Assembly: GCF_000224145.3 (NCBI RefSeq)
Contig: NC_020174.2
Coordinates: 1,905,056-1,969,055 of the forward strand
Length of the DNA: 64,000 bases
Direction: 5' to 3'
From: Ciona intestinalis
Lineage: Eukaryota > Chordata > Ascidiacea > Phlebobranchia > Cionidae
Part shown: positions 1 to 11,084 of the stretch, piece after piece
How positions within the stretch are numbered: position 1 is the stretch's first letter
How the letters are laid out: every line of letters starts with the position of its first letter
Translations under genes and position numbers: made by a program
Notes under the pieces: generated by a model
Told to the model about the DNA's origin: nothing
What the model saw: the letters and a program-made list of their open reading frames with translations, nothing else
Database searches by the model: none

Positions 1-3000
1 TAATTATGCACACAGTTACTTGATATATTGATCGTGTTTTGTTGAATTTGTGCGACCCGTAATCTTCCATCCGAACACGCCAATGACACTTTTGTTTCTC
101 CACCTTTAAACACAAATACTATGTTACTTCTTCCACCAGGCATATTTTAAATAATCTTTTAGCGGCTTATCTGGTATGAAAAAAACAAAGCGCATTTCCA
201 ATAAGAAAAATTGGATAACAAATTTACAAAAAAAATGTAGTGTATTTCTGACGTTTTGTCTGCCACATTTTTTCAAACCAAATGAGCCGTTGAAAGATTA
301 TTTAAACATTACATCCTCACTTAATTGTTTCAATAAATAAACAACATCTTACTTTTGTCCTTCCATCCAACAACTGACATATACCTCATGTCTGATGAAC
401 TTTTTTCTCCTTCAAATGAAGCAACTTGTTTCACCAAACATTTCTATAGAATTGAAATTAGATTAGAGAATATTTAACATTTTATATCTTGATTTAAAAA
501 TTGAATTAGAATATTTAAAAAAAAAAAAAATGGTTATTGAGTTAGAGTAATGTAGGAGTGAGCCATATCATTTTAATCAATAAGTTCATTTAGGTGCTTC
601 TATGAAAACAAAACACCGGTGTTATAACGACAGTTTTTACCTGCCCACAGAATAGAAATGTTACATTATTAAATTTATTCATAAACAAGCTAAACTCTGC
701 ATTTTTATAACATGTAGAAGTTAAGACATTTAGGTAATAATAGAATTTGTTACTATTAATGTTGTTTAAAAATATAGAAATACCGCAGATGTTTTCATTA
801 GTTGGACAGAATAAACATTGAGGGTGGCCCTTCCCCCAGCAGTAAACAACAGTGTTTCCAAACATAAATCATTTTCTTTAACCGGCAACACTGCAAGTGA
901 TCGAACATTTGAAGAATGATCGTCAAGGATTTGTAAAACTTCCAACTGTAAGAATATTAAATGGTAAATTATAACAAATTTAGAAATATTTAAAATCAGA
1001 GTTTATTTATTAAATAATAAATGTAAAAACAAATGCAATCAAACACAATTTTCCACAAATTTATGTAAATGAAAAGTTGAGAGTAATTACGAGATAAAAG
1101 TTATTATAAAAACGACTAAAGCGAAAATAAAAAATGTTATTCCTTCATTTAAGTTCTTAGTAACTGATTTGTATTTAATTTTACAGATGTGGTAACTCGA
1201 AAGTGAGCACAAAGTGTATGAAACAAAACACCCATGTTTTAACGACTGCTTTTTCTCCACACAAGGATAAATAAGTTACATTCATTTACATACATTATAA
1301 TACAAACATATTTCAGGACTGTATACCTTAGTTGTAGATTGAGATCGAACAATAGCTGATATAATAACTTTAGTGTCGTCAGCACCAGTTACAATGTATG
1401 ATGTGGAACTATCACTTGATTCTACTCTTCCCAAGAATTTAACACAAGTTATTTGTTGGCTGTGTAGTGATGTTGATACCAAGGACTCTGTTTTCACTTC
1501 ATAAGGTATCTGAATGTAAGGTATTACAGCTTTTTGATACCAGCGCTGTGGGATGGTAGTAAGCACGACTGCATCTAGCACACAGTTTATGGGTTCAAGG
1601 CTTGACGCTGCTACCATTGTGGAAAAATGACTTCTTGGGCAAGACACTTGTTCCAACCCAATGGTCCCTTGTGGATTGCCTCAATCATGCATTAAAAAAA
1701 TAATTATCCACGAAGTTAGATACGTTGAAACACGTAAGCGGGCACAAAGTGTATGAAAAACAACACTCATTTTATACCAACTGTTATTTTAAATACTCAC
1801 AAAAATAGCAACATATATTGTCAAAAATAATCACCTCAACTATATTTATTGTTCCTGCCTTCAAGAAAACAAACTTTGAGTGTTTGACTGAGAAACCCCA
1901 TGATCTGTGGCAACCACCGCACAATACAGAGAAAACATCATCACCTTAAATATTTATCCTCATTTTAAAATATACATATATATATTTTTTAAATTTGTTT
2001 TAAAAAACTTCATTGTAGCATTTTGCATTCAACCACACTATATAAATTATATATATTTTAAATGAATAACATGTCTTCTAAATTTTATGACATCATCTAA
2101 AAGATTGTAAATACTACTAATTTTAAATTTTACTGTACAATATTTTAAATTATACATATTCTAATAATACCACACATTAATCCTAAAATGTCTTACAAAT
2201 AAAATATATTCCAAATTTTAGTTAAAACTGCACATGTTCAATTGAAGTTTGCTCATAAAACTTCATAATCAACATTTTATCAATCCAAATTTACCTGAAT
2301 ATTTACTCCATGCAACAAACTTGTTACCACGGAAACCATGGAAGAACAATTTGTTTCCATCCACTACATTGCATCCCTCTATCCAGTCCATTCCCTGTTA
2401 AGGAATAAATAAAATAAAACCTATGAACATTTGTGTATAACAGTAATACACTTCTTCTACAATTTGCAAAGGTTCTCTTGGAGCATTCACTGTGAACTAT
2501 TGGTGGAATTTGTTTTGTGATTTTGTTTTTCCATCATTATTGAACCATTTTTTTCCAATTAAATGTGAGTAAGTTTTTAACACCAAGATATCTTAACGAT
2601 TGTCATTTTTTCGCGATCATTGTTTTTTATTTTTTTATCTTTGCTACCGTAATAGAAGGAACAAATAATTTGTATTAGTATGGTTTTATTTAGTATTATA
2701 GTGTTAATATTTTTTTATTCATTAAAACCAAGGTTTTTTGTTAATATTTCAGTGCTAAATACCTGGGATGCTCTGTGTTTAGTTTCCAAGATTAAATCAC
2801 CATCATCCAACTTAGATTTCCTCCAATAGCCATCTCTACCTGTGCTTATAATTGAACCATCATATAATGTTAATGAAGTACTTCCATATTTCCCATGCAC
2901 ACCATGTATAGTGGTCGTGGGGTGGGGGGTATCTGGAAACAACGTAGTAACTTACAATTATATTAGAGAAGAGATTGGTTTTACAGATAGAACCCAAGCC

Positions 3001-6000
3001 ATAATGCTTGTTCAAATTCTAAGACTTATATACATACACTGTTCTTAGTTTTTTTATGATAAATTACACAATGTTTTGTCTAAAAAGATCAAGCAAAAAT
3101 ATGCATATTGTATTGCATGTTATACAGCACTGTGCAATTGAAAATATAATACAATATAAAAATTATGACACGTAGACTTTTAATATTTTCAGCTCTTTTA
3201 AGACCAGTTTTCATGATAAATTACATATTTTGTTTGTGTGATAAGATCAAAATAAAAAATATTGACAAAAAATGTTTTACTTATGTTTTAGCATGTTCTA
3301 CACTGTTTTTCGAACAGTGCACCATATAACAGTTAGAATTTTGTCATAAAAGTACAAATGAAACATTCGACATATAGGCCTACATATAAAACTAGTGTTT
3401 TAATATTTCTAGCGCAGCAAACTGAACATAACAAACTGTTGTAAGCAAAAAATATAAAAAAACAAACAAATTTAGTTAAAAAACCTACCTTCATGAAATA
3501 AATGTAACGACCCTCTTCTATCCCCACACACAATATATGGACGAACAACCAACACATCAACATGCCATCTATGCTTGGCTGGTGGTAATATAAACTCACG
3601 GTGAGGATTTAAAACTAATTCTTTTTTTTCGGAAGCAACTTGTAACCAAACCAATCGACCGTTTTCACCTGAAAGAAAAAATTTAATAAAACAAAAGAAT
3701 AAATGTAACTTATTTATCTTAAAGTGAGAAGGAAAACGACGGTCGTTATAAAATGGGTGTTTTGTTTCATAAACCTTGTGCCCAGTTACCAGTTATCACA
3801 TAGGTAACTTTGTAGGTGAATATTATGTTGGAGCAATTGCCATTAAGTATCTCTTTTCTCAAGAACATATATGACCAAAACGGTGGAAGGGCTGAGCCTT
3901 GAACCCATATCTTTGGACTTGAGGCAGGCTGCTGGCCTAAAACGCTAAACCAGATTGTGGTAGCAACTAATAAATATGTTTATGTAGATAAACAAACCTG
4001 ATATAACAGACATTATCACCACTCCATGATAAATTGTAAACTTTAGATTGAAATAAATTCATCTCCACATGTTCGACGACATCGTGATTTTTATCCAACG
4101 CCAAAATCTTTACTGAACCTTAAAAAAAACAGGCATAAGTTTTATTAAATTTTTTAAATACACAAGCAAACAGCAAACTAATTAAATCAATCAAGAGAAG
4201 AAACATGATAGCAAAACTACCGGAATTCTATATATTTATATATATAGCATATGGCATACATATATATAGAAAATTTTAACATATAATGAGTATAATGTAG
4301 ACAAATTGTATAGTATATATATATATATTTCACCATATTTAAGAATATATTAAAATATTATACATTACACATCACATTGACACTATATCTTTACAAAGAA
4401 ATTAATTATAACATTAACAAACCTTTAGTATTCCCAACTCCAATATATTTCTCTGTTTGATTGACATCCATCATAGAATATGAACCATATTTTATGTCTG
4501 TGCGTAAAACTGACCATTCCGATTGGTTAATATTGTAAAGCATGAGTGCACCCATGCTAGTATGAACCAACACACTGACTTGGTGTTGTATTAATAGTTT
4601 CACAGTTTTTGGCACACCCAGATTATCTGAAAAAATCATTTTGTATATGTAAATGAATGAATGTTATTAACTTTATACTCGCGTGGTCAGAAAACGACAG
4701 TTGTTACAACATGGGTGTTTTGTTGCATACAGCTTGTGCCAGTCTACGAGTTACCATGTATTTTACTTTGTGATGGATTGTTTTGGGGGGGTTTCTTTCT
4801 TTTTATGTATGGCTGACAATTTAGACAACCTATAAGTGACCGCTAGGTTAGAGCAATTGCAGTTAATGCCTTGCCCAAGGTAACATACACCGACAATGGT
4901 AGCAGCGTAGAGGTTAGAACCCATGACATCTGGGCTAGAGACAAGATTTCATATTGTTTTATTTACAAATGCACCAGATAAAACAAAAACACCTTACCAT
5001 TATCAGGCAGATTGACTTGTTGAATAAAATGTTGCAACAAACATGTATTTAAATCAAACAAACGAATTCCACCATCTGCACCGCCAACTATGAACTTGTC
5101 TAAAATATAAAGAAAACATGTTAATGTTCAAAACAAATGATCAGCAATTGATAAAATATTTAATTAATGAAGTCATAGTGAGCAACTGCAGTAGCTTTAT
5201 CAAGTTCTGCAGCAAAAATGGCTGTTGCTAAATGTTTATTAACTTTTTGTGCTATTATGCGAGTATAGATAAGGCAATAAGTGCTTACACAAATATATGT
5301 TGCCAAAAAAAGGCAACTTGAAGGTAATACTCATTAGACAGTTATACGGACGTTTTTATACAAGAAATTTTTTACTGTGCTAACACAATTCCTATTCAGC
5401 CGCTTGCCCATAAGACATATAAATATACAGCAGTAGTACCATTGAGCTTTGAACCTGGTATCTTTCAGTTACAAGTCAAGCACTAAACTACTGCACCATT
5501 TGTAAGCATATTGATAATCATGCTAAAGCCAAAACAAACAACTATTTACCACCATTAGTTGCTAAACTTAATAAATTTCCTCTGCAATTGATTTTTTTCA
5601 CAACATCAGCTTTTACAATTGAGTTATTTGGATTCAATGACCAAATAATTGCCAAACCATCTTCAGAAACACTGATCAGATAGTTCTTGCCATCTAAAAG
5701 AAGGTAACCAAAATGTTAATAGCTCCAACCCAGTGGTTACTAATAGTTTAACTAAATTTGCAGGAATCAACGCAACCACCTACAAAAATCCATACTTGTA
5801 AAATTGGTAAATTACGCAGTTTAAACCTTAGGTCTTTTGGGGTGCCTTGGCTGTAGGCTGCTGCACCTATATACAATATAATGTAGTAAGACACACAGAA
5901 CATAACCTAAACCTACCTGCTGAGTTATTGAAAGAACATTCCACACTGCNNNNNNNNNNNNNNNNNNNNNNNNNNNNNNNNNNNNNNNNNNNNNNNNNNG

Positions 6001-9000
6001 CTTGCCCATAAGACATATGAATATACAGCAGTAGCGCCATTGAGCTTTGAACCTGGTATCTTTCAGTTACAAGTCAAGCACTAAACCACTGCACCATTTG
6101 TAAGCATATTGATAATCATGCTAAAGCAGCGGTTCCCAACCTGTGGGTCGCGACCCGAACTGGGGTCGCCTGACAATTTGCCTGGGGTCACCTGAGGCCT
6201 TCTGAGAAGTTTAGAATTTCATTAGTTTAGAAATTTAGAAAGTTAACTCCTAACAATGGGCAGCTCACCACAGAGCGCATCGCGATTTTACTAGAGTACT
6301 AGACAAACCAGAACACCCTGGGCCTCATTACAGGATTTTCGTTTAATAATGGCAAATATGCTCGGAAAGCAAGATTTTAACGGCAGTTTAGCGGCCATGA
6401 AAAATTACAGGATTTACTCGTTTGATTTAAGGTAATTCATTACGTCACAAAGGCCTTTACCATGAAAATAAAAATTTAATTGCTGATTGCTGAAATGCAT
6501 TTAAGCAAAAGTTGGTTTTGAGGTCGCGATTTTATTGAATTCCCGGCATCAACCATAGGTAGCCTACGATAGCTAGCCTAGCCTACATAACTTTCAAAAG
6601 CGACCCAACTTATTTTATCCTTGGGGTCACCGCAACTTGGCAAATATTATAAAAGGGTCACGGCACCAAAAAGGTTGGGAACCGCTGTGCTAAAGTCAAA
6701 ACAAACAACTATTTACCTCCATTAGTTGCTAAACTTAATAAATTTCCTCTGCAATTGATTTTTTTCACAACATCAGCTTTTACAATTGAGTTATTTGGAT
6801 TCAATGACCAAATAATTGCCAAACCATCTTCAGAAACACTGATCAGATAGTTCTTGCCATCTAAAAGAAGGTAATTAAAATGTTAACTGCTCCAACCCAG
6901 TGGTTACTAATAGTTTAACTAAATTTGCAGGAATCAACGCAACCACCTACAAAAATCCATACTTGTAAAATTGGTAAATTACGCAGTTTAAACCTTAGGT
7001 CTTTTGGAGTGCCTTGCTGTAGGCCCTCACCTATAGTATATACAATATAATGTAGTAAGACACACAGAACATAACCTAAACCTACCTCTTGTTATTGAAA
7101 GAACATTCCACACCCTTGCTTCGTGGCCATACATAACACACATACACTGTGTAGTAGTTGTTGTTTCACCATATATAGTTTGTAATAAAGATGAACATTT
7201 CCATATTCTAATGCTACGGTCGTCAGATGCACTTGTTAATAGCTGTCAATCAAACTAATTAAGTTAATAATGATGTAAACATTAAACAGCAGTTAAGTAT
7301 CTGCTTATGAGTTACTTAATATGCAAATGATTAGTATATACACATAACAAATATATAATTGTTTGTTTAACAAATAAAACACTCAAAACATTCATAGGTA
7401 GGTATATGGTAAAAAAGCTATTTCATATGTTACCCTATAAAATAACTATATTTATAAAGACGATTATATATAGGAAAGTATAGGGGATAATTTAAGAATT
7501 ACTAAATAAGACTAAAGTTATCAATATTAAACGGGGTGTTCAAAATAACTCACATTTGTTTTATGATCATATGAAATATGAAATATCACGCCATCATGAC
7601 CGACCACCCTTTCCATTATTTCAACCAACCCACCCCCAACACATGGTTGCCACACAACTATCTGATTGAATACAGTACCGGCACATAATATCAACTCATT
7701 TATGCTGTGAGCTGCTCTGGACAAATGATTTTATAAATTTAATGCTGAATAACTGAATCTAACTTATTTATTCTAAGGGTTATGGCGTAATGACAGGGGC
7801 AATAACAGTTTTTTTTCTGTATTATACACCTAGTGCCTGCTTACAAGTTACCACATATGATACTTTACATGTATAAAAATATTTCAATGACAAAAGCATA
7901 AAAACATAAAAGTGATAAAAATTACAGTTCAAGAACTGACTTTCTACTTTAAAATTTCAGAATATTTAAAAAGAAATCTTAAAATTAAGAAAACATTATG
8001 GCAAAGTGTTGAATTTTAGCTACAATTTCTCTTTTCAAAAAAAACAAAAACACAAAACCTTACCCCCATATTGAATAAAATGAGCTGAATATAAAATACA
8101 TTTCTCCTTGCAATGAATTTCATGAAGAAACGCAGATGTTTGAAGATCGATGATTAGTACAGTGTTATGGGCAAGGGCAACAGCTATACAACGCTGTGGA
8201 CTAAAAATGAAACACATTTTTATTTACTTATATTATATTGTGTTAATAGTTAAACCTTACCCTTGAATAAAAGTGGTGTCTAAAACCCAATCATAACATT
8301 CAAACTTGTGTTTTTCTTTAAAATTTTCATCAGAGCAATCTGAAAATAGTGATTTAATTACAAAACACAAGTTTTTGCATTCAGTCAAAGACACAGAAAG
8401 TAACTTGATACAACAACTGAATTGTAAAATATGTGGGTAAACAAAACACAAGTCTTTGTAGCTGTATGGAGCAAAGTAACGAACGTAATGAGCACTGCTT
8501 TAAAAATTATACCAGTACTTATTACTCATAATATATTTATAGCTATCTTACTATGACAAAAAAATTATTAATTGTATGATATTAATATCATTAGTGGATT
8601 GTAAAACTTATGTTAATAATCATAACACACTTTTAGAAACATGCCTACCTGATGTTAAAACAGAAACATTTTTTCCACCGTAGACAATTACTTCAAGTGC
8701 ATTAGAAAAAGATACACACTGTAAATAAAAAAAAAACAAATTTATAGTTAAATAAAAGCTTAATCACCTATTTTAATACATATATTTCACTTTATAAGTA
8801 ATAATATATTACTATTTTACTATATTCAATAAACCTACAATGTTTACCTTAATCCCATGTACCACAGAGTTTTTAAAAAGTTGTAACTCCTGGAATAAAG
8901 TAAGTTGGTTTTCTTTGAAAAACTTGAAAATCTGGACAGTACCACCTTGCCCTGATAATGAAAGGATACATGTTTCATCTATACACCTCAATTTTAACCC

Positions 9001-9346
9001 AAGCTTTAAGGTGTTACAAATATTCCATAAGGTAAAATATGCTAGCCACTGCATCATTTAGTCATAAATTTACATTATTTGTGATATGTTTTATATTCTA
9101 AAACTAAATTTAATTTAAAAGTTAAATATATATAAATTATTAAATTGCATCTTGTATAGGCTATTCTCTAACAAAAACGCAAATTGTGTGAATTTGCGTT
9201 TTGTACAACTTATTGCCAGTTTCAAAGCTGTAATACTTTGTATTCTTGTATTGTAAAAGTTAAAATAATAACGCACCAACAAATATATGATCCTCATTCA
9301 TGCTGAGAGCTGTCACTGGGAGTTTTTGAAAGACAGATGTCAACAT
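1..9346 (-). CDS. WDR6: WDR6-like WD40 protein (tRNA 2'-O-methylation cofactor), 3' end beyond left edge
   Basis: Spliced WD40-repeat gene starting at the ATG at 9346. Exons (high to low): 9277-9346, 8848-8951, 8649-8718, 8261-8339, 8064-8200, 7554-7714, 7086-7242, 6717-6860, 4998-5099, 4423-4626, 3998-4118, 3489-3668, 2763-2932, 2295-2394, 1835-1944, 1327-1509, 784-945, 353-443, <1-170; about 838 codons. Recognisable WDR6 landmarks are AGTVFNQIVVWQ, SASDDRSIRIW, GHEARVW, GGADGGIRLFD, LPPAKHRWH, VCGDRRGSLHLF, STGRDG, CGGCHRSWGFS, TAGGRATLNVYS, DMRYMSV and ACSDGRLRV, in the family order. WDR6 (yeast Trm734/Rtt10) partners the FTSJ1/Trm7 methyltransferase in 2'-O-methylating tRNA anticodon loops. 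The human protein is about 1120 residues, so roughly a quarter lies left of the window. Exon 8 also exists as a second copy (5550-5693). Two junctions (3998/3668 and 353/170) do not join in phase as written. Confidence 0.9.
1187..1291 (+). mobile_element. SINE 3' fragment (WDR6 intron)
   Basis: Tail block with GGTAACTCGAAAGTGAGCAC, AAACACCCATGTTTTAACGA and the terminal AAGTTACATTCATTTA. Ends about 36 bp from the donor of exon 1327-1509. Confidence 0.65.
1541..1800 (+). mobile_element. Composite SINE copy, head to mid-tail (WDR6 intron)
   Basis: The tRNA-like head carries a B box GGTTCAAGGCT at 1592, then CTACCATTGTGG, GGGCAAGACACTTG, CCAACCCAATGGTC and a diverged tail. Confidence 0.65.
3700..3958 (-). 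mobile_element. Composite tRNA-derived SINE copy (WDR6 intron)
   Basis: Reverse-oriented copy. It holds the conserved tail block (ACGGTCGTTATAAAATGGGT), the GGAGCAATTGCCATTAAG middle block, and a tRNA-like head with the B-box region reversed (GAGCCTTGAACCCATA). Confidence 0.75.
4650..4945 (-). mobile_element. Composite tRNA-derived SINE copy (WDR6 intron)
   Basis: Starts with the GAATGAATG tail, then the ACGACAGTTGTTACAAC block, the GACAATTTAGACAACC block, the GAGCAATTGCAGTTAATG block and the head with GTTAGAACCCATGACAT. Confidence 0.75.
5550..5693 (-). pseudogene. Second copy of WDR6 exon 8 (probable alternative haplotype)
   Basis: Encodes the same WD40 segment as 6717-6860, reading DGKNYLISVSEDGLAIIW and so on, with intact splice sites. 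It is followed at 5810-5946 by a truncated copy of the exon 7 donor side that runs into the N gap. If both copies were real and spliced in, phase would be kept, since each starts with two bases of a codon and ends with one, but one WD40 blade segment would be doubled. Treated here as an assembly duplicate rather than a used exon. Confidence 0.65.
5950..5999. other. Assembly gap (50 N)
   Basis: Fifty N inside the duplicated WDR6 block, between the empty-site copy and the filled-site copy. Confidence 0.99.
6127..6687. mobile_element. Non-autonomous hAT-type DNA transposon (561 bp)
   Basis: Perfect 15-bp terminal inverted repeats, CAGCGGTTCCCAACC at the left and its exact complement at the right, flanked by an 8-bp target duplication TGCTAAAG (6119-6126 and 6688-6695). 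An 8-bp duplication and a CAGNGGTTCCCAACC end are hallmarks of hAT elements. Sub-terminal GGGTCGCGACCC and GGGTCACC/GCGACCC motifs recur near both ends. No long reading frame is present, so it would need transposase in trans. It sits in a WDR6 intron. The matching empty site (single TGCTAAAG) is at 5521-5528. Confidence 0.93.
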
Positions 9347-9821
9347 ATTGTAAGCTATATATAAATACTTGATTTTCTAACTTTAATACACCTTGATAAT
9401 CAACAAGAGTCCAGAATTATATTATGTGACATTCATTTTAACAAAAAAACGCAAAATAATATACCACAAAACAAGCTCTTGTGATATATGGCACTACTTT
9501 TAATTTCTAATCACCATATTTAACAAACACTGGCACATTTTGGGGCTCATTTTATGATCATATTTGTGGACCTATTACCAAAAACTGATCAGTTACTTTA
9601 TCTTTCTATTATCCCCACATTCATTTTGTTAAAAATGATTCTGAAACTCTAGATGTGCCACTGCAAGTATTACAACACAAGTAGAAATAGCATTTCAAGG
9701 TTGCCACCATAGAGGTTATGTGTACATTTCACATATTTCTACCACAAATTTCCCTCTTAAAAAAACAAGTCTTTATAAACAAAACTCCCATGTTATTGTT
9801 AAGTTTGAATGAAGATGTGAT

Positions 9822-9827
9822 TTTATT
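9822..9827 (-). promoter_or_regulatory. Candidate poly(A) signal of EIF1AD
   Basis: AATAAA on the minus strand, 38 bp downstream of the EIF1AD stop codon. Confidence 0.6.
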
Positions 9828-9864
9828 AAATCTTTTGGCAAATATCAATAAATATGTTTCATAT

Positions 9865-10368
9865 TTATTCTTCATCTGATGTTTCCTCTTCTGAGTCAGA
9901 GAGGAAAATCTCAGGAGGGCGATTTGTATTGACGAAGATGTCCGATAGATCATCATCATCGCTATCCTCCTCACTTCCTTCGACGGATTCATTTGAAATT
10001 TTCAATTTTTCTGTTTCTTTTACAATCTCGAAATCATTGACTTTTTCTTCAAATTCTTTCGGCCACATTTTGCAAATTTTTATTTCTTTGATGTGTTGAG
10101 CGTAAAGAATCCTCACTATTTCACCTTTGACTCTATCGCCTTCAATAATAGGCTCTGTGATGACATAATCACCGCGTTTGATCCAAATATTCTTCCGAAA
10201 CTTGACAGGAAGACTGGCGAGAAATCTCTCCCCAGAAGGGGTAATAACTTCGTGTAAATTTGAGCCAGAATTACCCAGAACTTTCACAATTGTTTGATCT
10301 GGTGCCGGCATGCTGAAGTTTTCCAGCACTTCTTTGATCACATGTTTACGTTTTGTTGCAGCAGTCAT
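9865..10368 (-). CDS. EIF1AD: EIF1AD (eIF1A-domain protein, haponin-like), single exon
   Basis: Intact 167-residue intronless frame; human EIF1AD is 165 residues. The N-terminus TKRKHVIKEV leads into an S1/eIF1A-type OB fold (about residues 8-95) with the diagnostic NLHEV and KFRKNIWIKRGDYV segments. The C-terminal third is acidic and Ser-rich and keeps the family's SDIFVNTNRP motif. The vertebrate protein is a nuclear eIF1A relative linked to stress response and late 40S maturation. The start follows from N-terminal alignment with the family. It lies 518 bp upstream of WDR6 on the same strand, too far for a typical tunicate operon. A reverse-strand AATAAA (9822-9827) lies about 40 bp past the stop. 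Confidence 0.97.
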   Translation of the reverse strand: MTAATKRKHVIKEVLENFSMPAPDQTIVKVLGNSGSNLHEVITPSGERFLASLPVKFRKNIWIKRGDYVITEPIIEGDRVKGEIVRILYAQHIKEIKICKMWPKEFEEKVNDFEIVKETEKLKISNESVEGSEEDSDDDDLSDIFVNTNRPPEIFLSDSEEETSDEE

Positions 10369-11084
10369 TGGTATAATATTAATACCAGTAGATAATATAT
10401 AAAGTTAATGGAAATAGAGATTATAGTTTTTTGATGAGCTTTTTTTGACAGCAATAGCAGTTTAGCTGCCACGTTACACCGGTGACAAATTTAAGCCGCC
10501 ATAATCGGAAAGAGTGACGTCTTCAGTTGAAATGATTGTTGCAAAGAAAGGTGTTTTCTGATACAATTATTATTGTGTTTATCATAATATTAATTAAACT
10601 AAAAAAAATCTGCAAGTATAAGATATAAATGAACGTTATGTAGCCACCAGCAATTAGTTATTTTCTATATATCCCATGCGCATTTAAACACGATAAAACG
10701 CGTATTTACAACTAGTTTTCGGCCATTATAATATACAATAAGTATGAAAACCTTCTTACAATCCATGTTGAAATTTCTTGAGTTACGCCACCACGCTTAT
10801 AAAACAAATTTCTTATTTGACCAAACGGGGAATTCCCGTATAGCATACGTGACGTTTTGTTACGGGGTATCAAAAGTTGGCACACGATATTTACTGTGTA
10901 TATTTAACATATGTTGAAGTAATTTTACATATACAGTATTACAATTGCTTGCTTTTGTAACCTTTAGTGTATTTGTGGGGATTATTAAAGTTAAACCAAA
11001 CAGCTGGGTGCAATCATGCAAAACGAATGTAAACAATGAGTAAATTTCAAGGGATTGTGAAATTTCAGAAAAATCTATGTTGTA
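10369..11084. promoter_or_regulatory. Divergent intergenic region between EIF1AD and sulfiredoxin
   Basis: About 716 bp separate the two start codons on opposite strands, so both promoters must lie here. I see no clear TATA box, repeat or reading frame. Confidence 0.5.

Larger units (their letters stand above)
5402..7116. repeat. Tandem duplication of a WDR6 exon block, filled versus empty transposon site
   Basis: Two nearly identical blocks lie side by side: 5402-5949 and 6000-7116, separated by 50 N. Each contains WDR6 exon 8 (5550-5693 and 6717-6860, same coding content) and the donor side of exon 7. Differences are scattered substitutions and small indels, plus a 561-bp insertion present only in the right block. 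Subtracting the insertion and its 8-bp target duplication makes the two blocks the same length (about 548 bp). The simplest reading is two haplotypes of one heterozygous locus placed end to end by the assembler; a true tandem duplication is the alternative. Confidence 0.85.

Noticed and set aside
590..865. 91-codon minus-strand frame
   Set aside because: Overlaps the real WDR6 exon 784-945 in another frame, plus a SINE tail fragment.
9346..10368. EIF1AD-WDR6 operon
   Set aside because: Same strand, but 518 bp apart with a poly(A) signal after EIF1AD; tunicate operons normally have very short spacers. Not excluded.
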